Origin: CAWAQA01 sp963784065 | GTDB lineage: Bacteria > Acidobacteriota > Vicinamibacteria > Vicinamibacterales > UBA2999 | NCBI GenBank assembly: GCA_963784065.1 | Contig: CAWAQA010000006.1 | Coordinates: 186,001-250,000, forward strand | Length of the DNA stretch: 64,000 nt | Direction: 5' to 3' | Shown here: positions 54,502 to 64,000 of the stretch, piece after piece | How the letters are laid out: every line of letters begins with the position of its first letter | Numbering within the stretch: position 1 is the first letter of the stretch | Translations under genes and position numbers: made by a program | The notes under the pieces: generated by a model | The model's database searches: none | What the model was told of the DNA's origin: nothing | The model's input: the letters and a program-made list of their open reading frames with translations, nothing else

Positions 54502-54535
54502 TCACGAACCACAGAGAGACAGAAGACACAGCGAC
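54502..54535. repeat. Heptamer-phased tract
   Basis: ATCACGA, ACCACAG, AGAGACA, GAAGACA, CAGCGAC at 7-bp spacing, matching the opening units of the tract at 469. Confidence 0.55.
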
Positions 54536-54543
54536 GCCTGGCT

Positions 54544-54663
54544 CTTCCGGCTGAAGCTGGAAGCCACTGGCCAGCGACCATCATTGAAACTCGTAGAGCG
54601 CCGTGCCTTAGGCCGGCCTCGCATGAACACAACGGCGCTGTGGCTTCCGCCTTCAGGCGGAAG
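54544..54663. repeat. Inverted pair of REP-like hairpins (BIME-like)
   Basis: 54544-54567 (minus): GTGG foot, CTTCCAGC, TTCA, GCCGGAAG. 54640-54663 (plus): GTGG foot, CTTCCGCC, TTCA, GGCGGAAG, perfect stem with a base change on both arms. The 72 bp between them hold nothing recognisable. Confidence 0.8.
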
Positions 54664-54678
54664 ATCTGAGTCACCCGT

Positions 54679-55350
54679 CTACGGTCCTCGAACGCCCGTC
54701 ACCCACGGCTCGTCGTTGCGGCCGTATCGAACCTCGACGTCGAACCGCGCGGGCACGCGTCCCTCGCGAGGCTCGTACCTCGGAAGCTGCGCGGCCAGGT
54801 CCCGTGGCACATGGATGCGTGGCGGCTCGAGGCTGAGGATGATCCCCTCTGCGTAAGGAGCGCCCGCTGGCACGCGGACGACGCCCGCCGAGATCAGGTG
54901 CGTGCGCGCGTTCGGATAGCGCTGCGCCAGCACGCTGGCGTCCGGATCGATGTCTATCGCGACCAGCCGCGACGTGCGTTCACTTTCACGCTCGACGGGC
55001 AGCGCCCGAAACGCGGGGCCGTTCAGCTCGAGCGCGATAAATGCCTGTCGCGGCAGCGAGCGGTCTTCCTTCCGGCTGGAGCCGGAAGGCCACGGTCACC
55101 GGAAGCCGCAGAGCCTGAGCACGGCGGCGGCTCGAGCGGCCATGCGTGCGTTCATCCCGGCTGACGGCTGCCACGCCAGCCACAGGGTGGCGGTCGTGTT
55201 GTCGTCACTGCGCGGCGACACGAACACCTCGCGTTCGCTCAACACGATCGGATCGCGTCCGCCGGACCGGTTGCGCGACACCGACGCAAGCGTGGCCCCG
55301 GTCACCCAGATGGGCAGCAGCAGCGCAATCGCGAATGAACGCCAGGTCAT
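54679..55350 (-). pseudogene. DUF4824-like membrane-anchored protein interrupted by a REP-like element
   Basis: The first part (MTWRSFAIALLLPIWVTGATL, SEREVFVSPRSDDNTTATLW, WQPSAGMNARMAARAA, LRLCGFR) ends at TGA (55096). In the same frame, 33 bp later, the protein resumes as DRSLPRQAFIALELNGPAF and runs to VLAQRYPNARTHLISAGVVR and EPPRIHVPRDLAAQLPRYEP. The 33 bp between contain a REP-like hairpin and the in-frame stop. The pairing with an upstream DUF2157 gene (ATGA overlap) is typical for this family. The product probably sits at the membrane with the DUF2157 protein. Confidence 0.65.
55068..55093 (-). repeat. REP-like hairpin inside a coding region
   Basis: GTGG foot, CCTTCCGGC arm, TCCA loop, GCCGGAAGG arm; perfect stem. 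It lies in the DUF4824-like gene, three bases after the premature TGA. Confidence 0.7.
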
Positions 55351-56450
55351 GCTGCACCCGCGCCCAGCCGCCGGCGCGCCAGCCGCAGCCCCCACAGCCA
55401 GCCCAGCGCGACGCCGGCCAGGAGCAGGAAGAACAGGTACTTCGGCATCCAGTCCCACCACCAGTCCACGAACCGCACGAGCAGGAACGCGGCCGAGAAC
55501 ACCGACCCGATGAGCACGACCTCCCCGAGACCATGGCGAAGCCCGGCCCAGACGGTGGCCACGGCCGCCGCGACGGCGACCAGCTGATAGACGACCTCGA
55601 TCGCGGTCTCGTTGACCGGCAGCACGCTCACGGTACCCGCCGCGGACAGCACGAGGATTGTGCCGAGCACGATCAGCAGCAGCACCGCTCGCGCCCACGG
55701 GACGAGCTCCGGCGGCATGGCAATCCGTATGGCATCGAGCGTCAGCGACGAGCGGTTCGGCTTGAGGCGGGAGATCCCGAACAGCCCGAGCGCCGCAGGC
55801 AGTGCCACCAGCTCGGGTCGCTCCGTGACCGCCCTCCAGTGCAATCCCGCGAGGGACAACGCCGCCGCCGGCAAATACACCATCAGCGTCGCGACGCCGA
55901 ACGCGAACGGCACGCCGAACCGCCAGGGCATCGACACGGCCAGCGCGAACGCCGCCCATACCGCGAGCGCGTGCGGCGAGCTCTTCACGTTGAAGAGCGT
56001 GCCGATCATCATCGTCTGCAGGACGACGGCTGCGCACGCGACGATGGCGAACAGGGATGCGACGTAGCGTGTCCGCTCGAGCCTGCCGGCGGCGATCATC
56101 ACGGCGGTGGCGGCAATGGGCGCCGCGGTCAGCAGCACGACCTGCGCCGGCGAGGACAGCGATCCCCAGACGCGATAGACGAAGGACACGACCGCCGCGG
56201 TGAGCGCCGCCGCGCCAAGGAGCGACGCCAGCCGCATGCCGATCGACATGCGGCGCTCGGCGGTGCCGCGATCGACGTCGAACTCCCGGAACAGCGCCTG
56301 GAGAACATGCTCGTGATGCGCGGAGACGGCCGCGAGCTGCTGCGCATCCAGGTGCACGCCCTCACGCCCGAGCTCGGCCGTCTCGGCGCGGAACGCGGCG
56401 ATCTGATCGGCGCGCCGCTGCGCATCATCCTTGCTGCGAGGAAGGCTCAC
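55347..56450 (-). CDS. DUF2157 multi-pass membrane protein
   Basis: About 367 residues from a GTG (VSLPRSKDDAQRRADQIAAF); the open frame upstream belongs to the alpha/beta hydrolase. A soluble helical DUF2157 start (AAVSAHHEHVLQALFREFDV) is followed by 10 or more membrane helices (for example LASLLGAAALTAAVVSFVY, VVLLTAAPIAATAVMIAAG, YLFFLLLAGVALGWLWGL). Transport or scaffold function is unknown. It overlaps the DUF4824-like gene as ATGA. Confidence 0.75.
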   Translation of the reverse strand: MSLPRSKDDAQRRADQIAAFRAETAELGREGVHLDAQQLAAVSAHHEHVLQALFREFDVDRGTAERRMSIGMRLASLLGAAALTAAVVSFVYRVWGSLSSPAQVVLLTAAPIAATAVMIAAGRLERTRYVASLFAIVACAAVVLQTMMIGTLFNVKSSPHALAVWAAFALAVSMPWRFGVPFAFGVATLMVYLPAAALSLAGLHWRAVTERPELVALPAALGLFGISRLKPNRSSLTLDAIRIAMPPELVPWARAVLLLIVLGTILVLSAAGTVSVLPVNETAIEVVYQLVAVAAAVATVWAGLRHGLGEVVLIGSVFSAAFLLVRFVDWWWDWMPKYLFFLLLAGVALGWLWGLRLARRRLGAGAA

Positions 56451-56497
56451 GTCACAACGCTTCGATTGACTGTAGCAGGATTGCCTGCGCGGGTGAC

Positions 56498-57321
56498 TTA
56501 CGAGGCGGCGCCGGACTGATGGCTGCGCAGCCGCGACGAACGTCTCGAGATGACTTGAAAAGCTGTCAGCGCACTCGACGTTCGCGAGGTGGGCGGCGCT
56601 GAGGATCAACAAGCGTGGCGCCAGGAATTTCTCGAGCAATGAGCTCCGCGTCCGCCACGGTCGTGGACGGATCCTGATTGCCGGCGACGACCAGCGTCCG
56701 CGCGCCCACGCGCTTGATGACCGGCCGAAGGTCCGCGTCGCGGAGCGCCGCGCAGCAGCCGATGTAGCCTTCAGGGTTGCAGGACGCGACCATGCGATGG
56801 AAGCGGGCGACGGTCGCGGGCTCGCGCTCGCGGTACACCGGCGTGAACCAGTTCGGCATGTTGAGGTCGGCGATGGCGGTCATTCCTTCCGCACGGGCCT
56901 TGGCGGCGCGTTCGACCCAGCGGTCGAACGTCCCCACGCGCGCGGCGGTGTCCGCGACGACGAGGCGGCGCACGCGCGCCGGATGATAGACGCCGAGCCA
57001 CATCGCCGTGAGACCGCCAAGCGAGATACCGCAGACGTGCGCCGTCTCTGCCCCTGCCGCGTCGAGCACGTGCAGCGCATCCTCGCCAAGCTCGTCGAGC
57101 GTGTACTCGCCCGCAGGCACCGACGATTGACCGTGGCCGCGTGTGTCGTAGCTGATCACGCGGAAGGTCCGCTGCAGCCGCTCGACCTGTGCCGACCACA
57201 AGTCGAGGGTCGTACCGAGCGCGTTGCTCAGCAGCAGGGGCGGCCCCTGTTCCGGACCGTCTACACGATAGTGCAGCCGTCCCGACGCCGTATCGCAGTA
57301 AGCATCCATGCCTGGAATCAT
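56498..57321 (-). CDS. Alpha/beta hydrolase, enol-lactonase-like (one frame break)
   Basis: About 274 residues. LLLSNALGTTLDLWSAQVER (oxyanion region), VISYDTRGHGQSSVPAGEYT, nucleophile elbow HVCGISLGGLTAMWLG, VVAGNQDPSTTVADAE (Asp) and, after a frame change near 56625, the catalytic His in SAAHLANVECADSF. The pattern resembles 3-oxoadipate enol-lactonases (PcaD), but no other protocatechuate gene is present, so it may act on another ester or lactone. The exact end is uncertain; a TAA at 56498 needs one more frame change. ATG at 57321 or 57309. Confidence 0.78.
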
Positions 57322-57356
57322 TCAGTGGAACGCGGACACCCGAGGCGCGACGCCGC

Positions 57357-57776
57357 TCACTTCTTTGATGTCGCCGCCGATCCCAAAGGCCGGGGCGGCG
57401 GCGCATCGCCGGGGCCAAGGATCTTGCCGTCCGCCAGCGTAATGCGAACCAGCGCGCCGTTGGGGCGGCCGTCCTTCAGCGGGTTCGCCACCGCAACGAT
57501 CTTGTCGCCAGGCTTGAGAGTGGTCCGCTTCCAGCCTGTGCGCGCCATCATGTTCGGGCTGCCGCACTCGAGCCCCCACTCGGTCTGACGACCCTTGTCA
57601 TCGGCGACCGTGATCTGGATCCACGCGTGAGGGTTGTTCCACTGGAAGTCCTTGACCACACCGGTCAAGGTCACTTCCCTCGTGCGGTCGAAGGTTGCGA
57701 ACGAATGATGCGCCGGCGCCGGGGCGGCGGCGATGAGCGCGACAGCCACGGCCAATCCAAACGTTGCGGCCTTCAC
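57357..57776 (-). CDS. Secreted DUF6152-family protein, copy 1
   Basis: Intact, 139 residues. Signal peptide GLAVAVALIAAAPAPAH; the mature N-terminus HHSFATFDRTREVTLTGVV and the core DFQWNNPHAWIQITVADDKG are the DUF6152 signature. WGLECGSPNMMARTGWKRTT and GDKIVAVANPLKDGRPNGAL follow. Function unknown. It starts two bases after the stop of the next gene and is the second member of a duplicated module. Confidence 0.8.
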   Translation of the reverse strand: MKAATFGLAVAVALIAAAPAPAHHSFATFDRTREVTLTGVVKDFQWNNPHAWIQITVADDKGRQTEWGLECGSPNMMARTGWKRTTLKPGDKIVAVANPLKDGRPNGALVRITLADGKILGPGDAPPPRPLGSAATSKK

Positions 57777-57778
57777 GG

Positions 57779-58573
57779 TTACCTCGTCGCCTCGGCGGAG
57801 GCAATCCCTTCATCGTCGGGACGCGGCTTGTCGCCGCAGAAGTACTCGAGCACGTCGACGTCCGGCCGCCGCTGCCAATAGTGCTTCACGGTGAATGGGG
57901 ACGTGTACGTCTTCGGATCGTCAATCGTGATTTCATCTTCCAGAATCTCGCCGTCGGCGACAAGCCGAAGGCGCTCGACCAGGTGCAGCTGGTCGCTGGC
58001 CGGCAGGCGCGGGTTCCGGTCGTCGCTGCTGACCCTCGCATTCGAGCCGACGCCATTCATCGCCCTGGTCCTGCCGTTCGTGCCGACCGTGTCCACGACC
58101 AGCACGTCACCTTCCCATCGGCCGATCGAGTGGCCCATCCAGGTTGGTTCCAGGTCTTCCGGATGCGGGCGCCCGTCAGTGTAAATCCGGCGCGGCAAGG
58201 CGACGTTCTCCGGCTTGATGACAATCCGATCCGGCGCCTCGAGGATCTCGATCGGAAAGAGACCCAGCTCCCACATGGCGAAGACCGGACCTCCCGGCTG
58301 GCACGGCACGACGTTGTTGATGTCGGCGAGACGACGGGACTCCTCTTCGCCCCAGCGGGTGAAGGGCGGTTGCGAAGGCCACAGGGTATTGGACCACGGC
58401 GGCGGACCGGCGGGATCGTCGAACGTACCCACGGCCACCCAGACTCCCGTGAATCCGAGCTCAGAGGCCTTGGACGACGGCGTCGGCGGCGCCGGCGGTG
58501 AACCGCAACCCGCGACCGTCAGCGCAAGAAACGCGCAGGCCAGCGCCGCGCTGAATACGTCTCGATTCCTCAA
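57779..58573 (-). CDS. Lipoprotein of the YTDGR-motif family, module 1
   Basis: About 264 residues from a TTG start (LRNRDVFSAALACAFLALTVAGC), giving a lipobox VAGC. The mature part ends in a domain shared with the 59033-60067 gene: RRIYTDGRPHPEDLEPTW, MGHSIGRWEGDVLVVDT. Also FAMWELGLFPIEILEAPDRI and DQLHLVERLRLVADGEILED. No known enzyme family. Always next to a DUF6152 gene here. Confidence 0.7.
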   Translation of the reverse strand: MRNRDVFSAALACAFLALTVAGCGSPPAPPTPSSKASELGFTGVWVAVGTFDDPAGPPPWSNTLWPSQPPFTRWGEEESRRLADINNVVPCQPGGPVFAMWELGLFPIEILEAPDRIVIKPENVALPRRIYTDGRPHPEDLEPTWMGHSIGRWEGDVLVVDTVGTNGRTRAMNGVGSNARVSSDDRNPRLPASDQLHLVERLRLVADGEILEDEITIDDPKTYTSPFTVKHYWQRRPDVDVLEYFCGDKPRPDDEGIASAEATR

Positions 58574-58590
58574 AGTGATGCTCCCCGGCC

Positions 58591-58989
58591 TCAGCGAACG
58601 ACACGGCCGTTCGCGGGCACGAACTCCTTGTTGTCGCTCGTGCGCGTGGCACGGGTCCAGGTCGCGGCCGGCCGGCCGTCCCGCATCGGATGTCCGGTAA
58701 TCGTGACGGGCGTGCCCGGGGCGAAATCGCTCCGGCGGATCCCGGCACGCACCAGGGTGCTGGGGCCCTCCGCTTCGAAGCCCCACGTCGTCACCTTGCC
58801 GTCGGGCCCCTTCACGTCAATGAGCAGCCACGAATGGGGGTTCGTGGACTGGAACTCCTTGACCACACCGGTCAGCGTCACGTCCTTCGACTCATCGAAC
58901 ATCGTGCCCGAGTGGTGCGCGATGACGGGAACAGCGGGGGCGATGAGGGCAAGGGCGATCACGAGGGTCTTTACGTCGGGCTGACTCAT
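58591..58989 (-). CDS. Secreted DUF6152-family protein, copy 2
   Basis: Intact, 132 residues, clearly homologous to 57357-57776. Signal peptide LVIALALIAPAVPVIA, then HHSGTMFDESKDVTLTGVVK, EFQSTNPHSWLLIDVKGPDG, WGFEAEGPSTLVRAGIRRSD and TPVTITGHPMRDGRPAATWT. It follows the second YTDGR protein by 43 bp. Confidence 0.8.
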   Translation of the reverse strand: MSQPDVKTLVIALALIAPAVPVIAHHSGTMFDESKDVTLTGVVKEFQSTNPHSWLLIDVKGPDGKVTTWGFEAEGPSTLVRAGIRRSDFAPGTPVTITGHPMRDGRPAATWTRATRTSDNKEFVPANGRVVR

Positions 58990-59032
58990 CGAACGCTCCT
59001 CGTCACGTTTCGTTCACATCGCGCCAGCACGA

Positions 59033-60067
59033 TCAGCGCGGCTCCCCGTTCCGTGCCGGCACGGACGGGCCGCTTGCCTCCTGGGCCTTCTTGACGGCGG
59101 CGTCGTTGCTCACCTCGGCGTCGTTCGGCACGAAGTCGAAATCACGGAATTGACTGGTGCCTGTCTCGGTCGTGATGATTTCGTTGTTCGGATTCTCGCG
59201 GCAGTCCCAGTAGCGGATCCGCAACTGCCTGTCGTCGTCCGTCAGCCGGGTCCAACTCTGGCGGGTGTACCAGGGCTTCGCGAGATTGATCGGGTCGAAT
59301 ACCCAGACGTCGGCCTGCAGCGTCGTGGGATTGACCTTGTGCCAACGCTCGACGACGGTGGTCCGATCGGAATAGTTGGGCTGCACACCGCGCTGGTACT
59401 GGCCCGGCATCAAATACGCGGTGTGCGCGACGAGCGTATCGCCGTCCCAGAAGCCGATCGTGTCCCCGTTCCACGTCGGGTAAGCGTCTTCCGCCGGTGT
59501 GTGGGAGCGGCCGTCGGTGTACACCCGGCGCACGTCGTTCACCATCTCGTTGATGAGCCACGTCTGGGCCGGCGTGACGATGAACTCGTGCAGGAAGGGT
59601 TCGGTAAACCAGCGCGGCGTGCCCGGAGGGCGGCAGTCGCTGAGCGGGTCGTACTCTCCACCGGTCCGCGCAATCATGTCGGCTTTGGCTGTGACGACCT
59701 GCTGCCCCGCCGGCGTCAGCCTGGCGGACGCCGGTCCACCCTGCTGTGGCAGGTCGGGATCGAACTGCAATCGGCCCTTGGTGCGGGAATACACACCGGA
59801 CCAGTCGTAGGCCGGATCGGCCATCTGCGGCCAGGTGAGCGGCCTGCCGCCGCCGGCCGCCTGTTTCAGCGCTTCGTAGAGGGCGGCCGACGTGTCGAAC
59901 CGGTCGCCGAAGGCCTGCAGTTCCTGCTTGCGGGCCGCCCAGTCCCCGTCCTGATCGATCCAGCCCGGCGCGTTCTGCGCCGAAACCATCGGGATCACGA
60001 TCGCGGCCACCGCCGCGATCGCGACGAGAGGTACGCCGACGCGAAGCAAGGCTTTCGTCATCGTCAT
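59033..60067 (-). CDS. Secreted YTDGR-motif family protein, module 2
   Basis: Intact, about 344 residues starting at MTMTKALLRV, with a signal peptide (VPLVAIAAVAAIVIPMVSAQ). The mature part has WSGVYSRTKGRLQFDPDLPQ, PPGTPRWFTEPFLHEFIVTP and the shared RRVYTDGRSHTPAEDAYPTW, NGDTIGFWDGDTLVAHT. GQYQRGVQPNYSDRTTVVER and a C-terminal charged tail follow. Function unknown; likely periplasmic. Confidence 0.72.
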   Translation of the reverse strand: MTMTKALLRVGVPLVAIAAVAAIVIPMVSAQNAPGWIDQDGDWAARKQELQAFGDRFDTSAALYEALKQAAGGGRPLTWPQMADPAYDWSGVYSRTKGRLQFDPDLPQQGGPASARLTPAGQQVVTAKADMIARTGGEYDPLSDCRPPGTPRWFTEPFLHEFIVTPAQTWLINEMVNDVRRVYTDGRSHTPAEDAYPTWNGDTIGFWDGDTLVAHTAYLMPGQYQRGVQPNYSDRTTVVERWHKVNPTTLQADVWVFDPINLAKPWYTRQSWTRLTDDDRQLRIRYWDCRENPNNEIITTETGTSQFRDFDFVPNDAEVSNDAAVKKAQEASGPSVPARNGEPR

Positions 60068-60129
60068 GCTCGTGATCCTCGGGGCGCAATCAGGGCGGTC
60101 TGGATCATGTTCGTCCGGTACGGGCGCCG

Positions 60130-61098
60130 TCAACTCCTGGACAGCAGCTCCGACGCCGCGGCCGCGCGCAGGGCTTCATTGCGGCCGGCGAACAATTCCA
60201 GGGCGCGGACATCCTGCGCCAGGCGCTCCACGATGTGACCGCGCTGGAACGCGTCGGCGCCGATCACCTGCGTCGCGCGCTCGACCGCGCGCTGGGCGGC
60301 GGCGCCCGCCGCCAGCTTGGCCATCGACGCTTCGCCAAGCGAGGGTTCCGCGCGCAGCGCTGCCTTCCACGTCAGCATCATCGCGGCGTCGAGGTCGGTG
60401 GCGGCATCGGCCAGCAGCCCCTGGACCGTCTCTTCCCATGCCGACGCCGAATGCGCCCTCTTCGCGGAATTGAGCGCTTCGCGCAGCGCCCGCCGTCCAA
60501 TGCCAAGGCCGGCGGCCGCGACGAGCACGCGCACGCGCGTCATGATCGGAGGCGTCGCCCCGGCTTCTACTGCCTCTGCGTCGTTGAAGGTGAGGTGAGC
60601 GCAGACGAACCCGCGCAGCGCGGCGGTGCGCACCGGTTCGATCGCGACGCCTGCCCCGTCGAGCGGAACGGCGAAGGCCGTGGTCTCGCTTCCGGCCACG
60701 CGCGCGCCGACGAGCGCGATGCCGCGCTCCGTGATCGGCGCGACCCACGCCGCGCGACCCGTGAGGCGCGTTCCCTTCGCGTCGGGCACCTCATCGGACG
60801 AGAGCGCCAGCGAACCGACCGTTTCCCCACGCAGCAGCGACGAGAACCGTTCATCGCGGGCAAGCGCCAGCGCCGTGCCCGCGTGCAACGCGAAGGCGAT
60901 GGCAGAGGAAGGCGAGCCAAACGCCAGCGATTCGACCGCGACCGCAAGGGCGAGCAGGTCCACGTGCGGGTCGAGCAACCCGACGCGGGCGGCGCCCATC
61001 ACCACGTCGCCCGCGGCGGCGTCGATGGCGAGGTCCGTCCCGAGCGCCGCGCCCTTTGCTTTCCAGGCGGTCTGAACTTCGGTCAGATCGAAATTCAC
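60130..61098 (-). CDS. Acyl-CoA dehydrogenase-fold protein lacking the catalytic Glu
   Basis: Intact, about 322 residues from a GTG (MNFDLTEVQTAWKAKGAALG). The three-part acyl-CoA dehydrogenase layout is visible: LAVAVESLAFGSPSSAIAFA, LTGRAAWVAPITERGIALVG, AGLGIGRRALREALNSAKR and ERATQVIGADAFQRGHIVER. The C-terminal stretch DVRALELFAGRNEAL aligns with the active-site IYEGTSNLQ of the dehydrogenase at 52 kb, but Glu is replaced by Ala. The FAD loop is also reduced. Either an inactive structural member or a different chemistry. Confidence 0.68.
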   Translation of the reverse strand: MNFDLTEVQTAWKAKGAALGTDLAIDAAAGDVVMGAARVGLLDPHVDLLALAVAVESLAFGSPSSAIAFALHAGTALALARDERFSSLLRGETVGSLALSSDEVPDAKGTRLTGRAAWVAPITERGIALVGARVAGSETTAFAVPLDGAGVAIEPVRTAALRGFVCAHLTFNDAEAVEAGATPPIMTRVRVLVAAAGLGIGRRALREALNSAKRAHSASAWEETVQGLLADAATDLDAAMMLTWKAALRAEPSLGEASMAKLAAGAAAQRAVERATQVIGADAFQRGHIVERLAQDVRALELFAGRNEALRAAAASELLSRS

Positions 61099-61117
61099 TC
61101 GGCGAGGATAGCAGGCC

Positions 61118-61208
61118 TCAGGGCTCAGGGCCCAGGAATCAGGGCGGTCCAAGGCAAGAGGCCTCGGGCGTGAGACAGCGCTGGGCCCTGATACCTGAGC
61201 CCTGAGCC
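61118..61208. repeat. Heptamer-phased intergenic tract
   Basis: TCAGGGC twice, CCAGGAA, TCAGGGC, then CTGGGCC, CTGATAC, CTGAGCC, CTGAGCC. It fills the gap to the HIT stop codon. Confidence 0.65.
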
Positions 61209-61694
61209 CTATCCCGCGGCGAGCCGTTGAAAGATGGGCCGAAGCTTCCGCGCCGTGGACTCCAGATCTTCCGGCAGTACCCGCGTTTCGCCGATCGCGG
61301 TCATGAAGTTGGAATCGCCTATCCAGCGCGGGACGGCGTGCACGTGGATGTGTTCGAGGATGCCGGCGCCGGCCGCGCGGCCAAGGTTGATCCCGACGTT
61401 GATGCCCTGGGGATGGTACGCCTCGAGCAGCGCGGCTTCGCTCCGCTGCGTGAGCAGGGCGAGCTCCTGCAACTCCTCGACGCTGAGTGCGCCGAGCGAA
61501 TCGACGTGACGATAGGGCACGGCCATCAGGTGACCGTTGTTGTAGGGATACTTGTTGAGGATGACGTAGCTCGTCACCCCGTGGAACACGATGAACGAGT
61601 CGGGCGTGCGGGGTGCCTCGCAGAACACGCACCCCGTGTCGGGCTTGCTACCGGTCACGTACTCCAGCCGCCACGGCGACCACAGCCGCTCCAT
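61209..61694 (-). CDS. HIT-family nucleotide hydrolase/phosphorylase
   Basis: Intact, 161 residues. CVFCEAPRT (zinc-like Cys pair), VILNKYPYNNGHLMAVPYRH, GINVGINLGRAAGAGILEH and the HIT triad HIHVHAVPRW. The layout fits the Ap4A phosphorylase-like branch, which cleaves dinucleoside polyphosphates. It is 15 bp after the HU/IHF gene and probably co-transcribed with it and rpsA. Confidence 0.88.
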   Translation of the reverse strand: MERLWSPWRLEYVTGSKPDTGCVFCEAPRTPDSFIVFHGVTSYVILNKYPYNNGHLMAVPYRHVDSLGALSVEELQELALLTQRSEAALLEAYHPQGINVGINLGRAAGAGILEHIHVHAVPRWIGDSNFMTAIGETRVLPEDLESTARKLRPIFQRLAAG

Positions 61695-61709
61695 CGATCG
61701 ACGACGCCG

Positions 61710-62054
61710 TCAGATTTGGGCGGCGGCGCTCGGAACCGCGACAGAGCCGCCGCTTGCGGCGGCTTCCATGGCCTCCGCCTCGCGATTGATGAGTTCCTTG
61801 AGCTCCTTGCCCGGCTTGAAGTACGGCACCTTCTTCGGCGGCACGTCTACCTTGTCGCCGGTCTTCGGGTTGCGGCCCTTGCGCGGCTCCCGCTTGCGCA
61901 GCCGGAAGCTCCCGAACCCGCGCAGCTCAATCTTCTCCCCGCGATGGAGCGCTTCGATGATGCTCTTGAACACCGTGTCGACGATGACTTCCGAGTGTTT
62001 CTTGGTGAGATCGGATACCCGGGAAACCTCCTCGACGAGCTCCGCCTTCGTCAT
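61710..62054 (-). CDS. HU/IHF-family DNA-binding protein
   Basis: About 114 residues from MTKAELVEEVSRVSDLTKKH (an upstream ATG at 62075 is less family-like). IIEALHRGEKIELRGFGSFR, the DNA-arm GRNPKTGDKVDVPPKKVPYF and KPGKELKELINREAE are the HU/IHF signatures. It bends DNA and compacts the nucleoid. An Ala-rich tail is extra. rpsA followed by an HU/IHF gene is a common order. Confidence 0.92.
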   Translation of the reverse strand: MTKAELVEEVSRVSDLTKKHSEVIVDTVFKSIIEALHRGEKIELRGFGSFRLRKREPRKGRNPKTGDKVDVPPKKVPYFKPGKELKELINREAEAMEAAASGGSVAVPSAAAQI

Positions 62055-62087
62055 GCTGCCCACAGGTGTCTGCACTGTCGCTCCTTA

Positions 62088-62168
62088 TAGGGCCCCAGGG
62101 CCCAGGTACCAGGGCTCGGCGCCCAGGGCCCGAGACAGCCCTGAGCCCGAGCCCTGATTCCTGACTTC
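62088..62168. repeat. Heptamer-phased intergenic tract
   Basis: AGGGCCC, CAGGGCC, CAGGTAC, CAGGGCT, CGGCGCC, CAGGGCC, then GCCCTGA, GCCCGAG, CCCTGAT at 7-bp phase, between rpsA and the HU/IHF gene. Confidence 0.65.
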
Positions 62169-63952
<1,784 letters not shown>

Positions 63953-64000
63953 TCCTAGCGCGTCCTCCTCACGTCGTGATTGCCGGTTTCTGTTGCGGGG

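Noticed and set aside
56451..56640. Natural fusion of the alpha/beta hydrolase to the DUF2157 protein
   Set aside because: The frame is open between them, but both have full family ends and starts and a frame change inside the hydrolase explains the read-through.

Overview
This window is about 64 kb of strongly GC-rich bacterial chromosome. The gene content points to an Acidobacteriota-type organism, probably of the Vicinamibacteria lineage. The grounds are a VWFA-related secreted protein of the type common in that phylum (49.9-52.0 kb), two DUF6152 secreted proteins with their usual neighbours (57.4-60.1 kb), many secreted peptidases, a dnaK-dnaJ-hspR heat-shock cluster, and outer-membrane and apolipoprotein genes (diderm envelope). 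The assignment is inference. No rRNA or tRNA gene and no CRISPR array was seen.

Layout. 0-0.5 kb: end of an IMP dehydrogenase. 0.6-7.9 kb (minus strand): acyl-CoA dehydrogenase, MeaB GTPase, methylmalonyl-CoA epimerase joined to a metallo-beta-lactamase-fold domain, MTA phosphorylase, a PfkB nucleoside-type kinase and an M28 peptidase. 7.9-11.8 kb: a small outer-membrane protein, two paralogous secreted proteins, HemW and a DnaC-like ATPase. 11.9-17.9 kb: hspR, dnaJ and dnaK, with a divergent class A penicillin-binding protein. 17.9-21.1 kb: hypothetical and hydrolase genes. 21.1-23.6 kb: a mobile-element island with an IS701-family element between two copies of a structured ~105-bp repeat, and a decayed IS630 element. 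23.6-26.5 kb: prfB with a programmed frameshift, and lnt. 26.6-32.4 kb: secreted or envelope proteins. 32.5-38 kb: TPR and V4R-like proteins, MobA-like protein, ArgS and a class-I glutamine-amidotransferase-like hydrolase. 38.2-44.4 kb: valS-nadC-birA-hypothetical-RNA methyltransferase with overlapping ends. 44.5-47.7 kb: methylmalonyl-CoA mutase large and B12-binding subunits plus a response regulator. 47.7-54.5 kb: glutamate dehydrogenase, ModA, VWFA protein, a second acyl-CoA dehydrogenase and an M20 amidohydrolase. 54.7-61.1 kb: DUF2157/DUF4824 pair, an alpha/beta hydrolase, a duplicated two-gene secreted module and a degenerate acyl-CoA dehydrogenase. 61.2-64 kb: HIT protein, HU/IHF and ribosomal protein S1.

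Genes that work together. Acyl-CoA dehydrogenases, epimerase, MeaB and B12-dependent mutase make a branched-chain amino acid/odd-chain to propionyl-CoA to succinyl-CoA route, split over two loci. MTA phosphorylase plus the kinase suggests purine nucleoside salvage. DnaK, DnaJ and HspR form an autoregulated chaperone circuit. S1 and HU sit together as in many bacteria.

Two things run through the whole window. First, about half of the genes, including single-copy essential ones (valS, nadC, argS, rpsA, lnt, dnaJ), are broken by one or more single-base frame changes while the protein continues perfectly in another frame. This looks like uncorrected indel error in the assembly, so I give one interval per biological gene. 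prfB is different: its break is a true programmed +1 site. Second, the gaps between genes hold two dispersed repeat systems: REP-like hairpins with a TTCA-type loop and a GTAG/GTGG foot, often in inverted pairs, and degenerate tracts phased at 7 bp (one region at 9 bp). Both also intrude into genes (argS, a DUF4824 gene).
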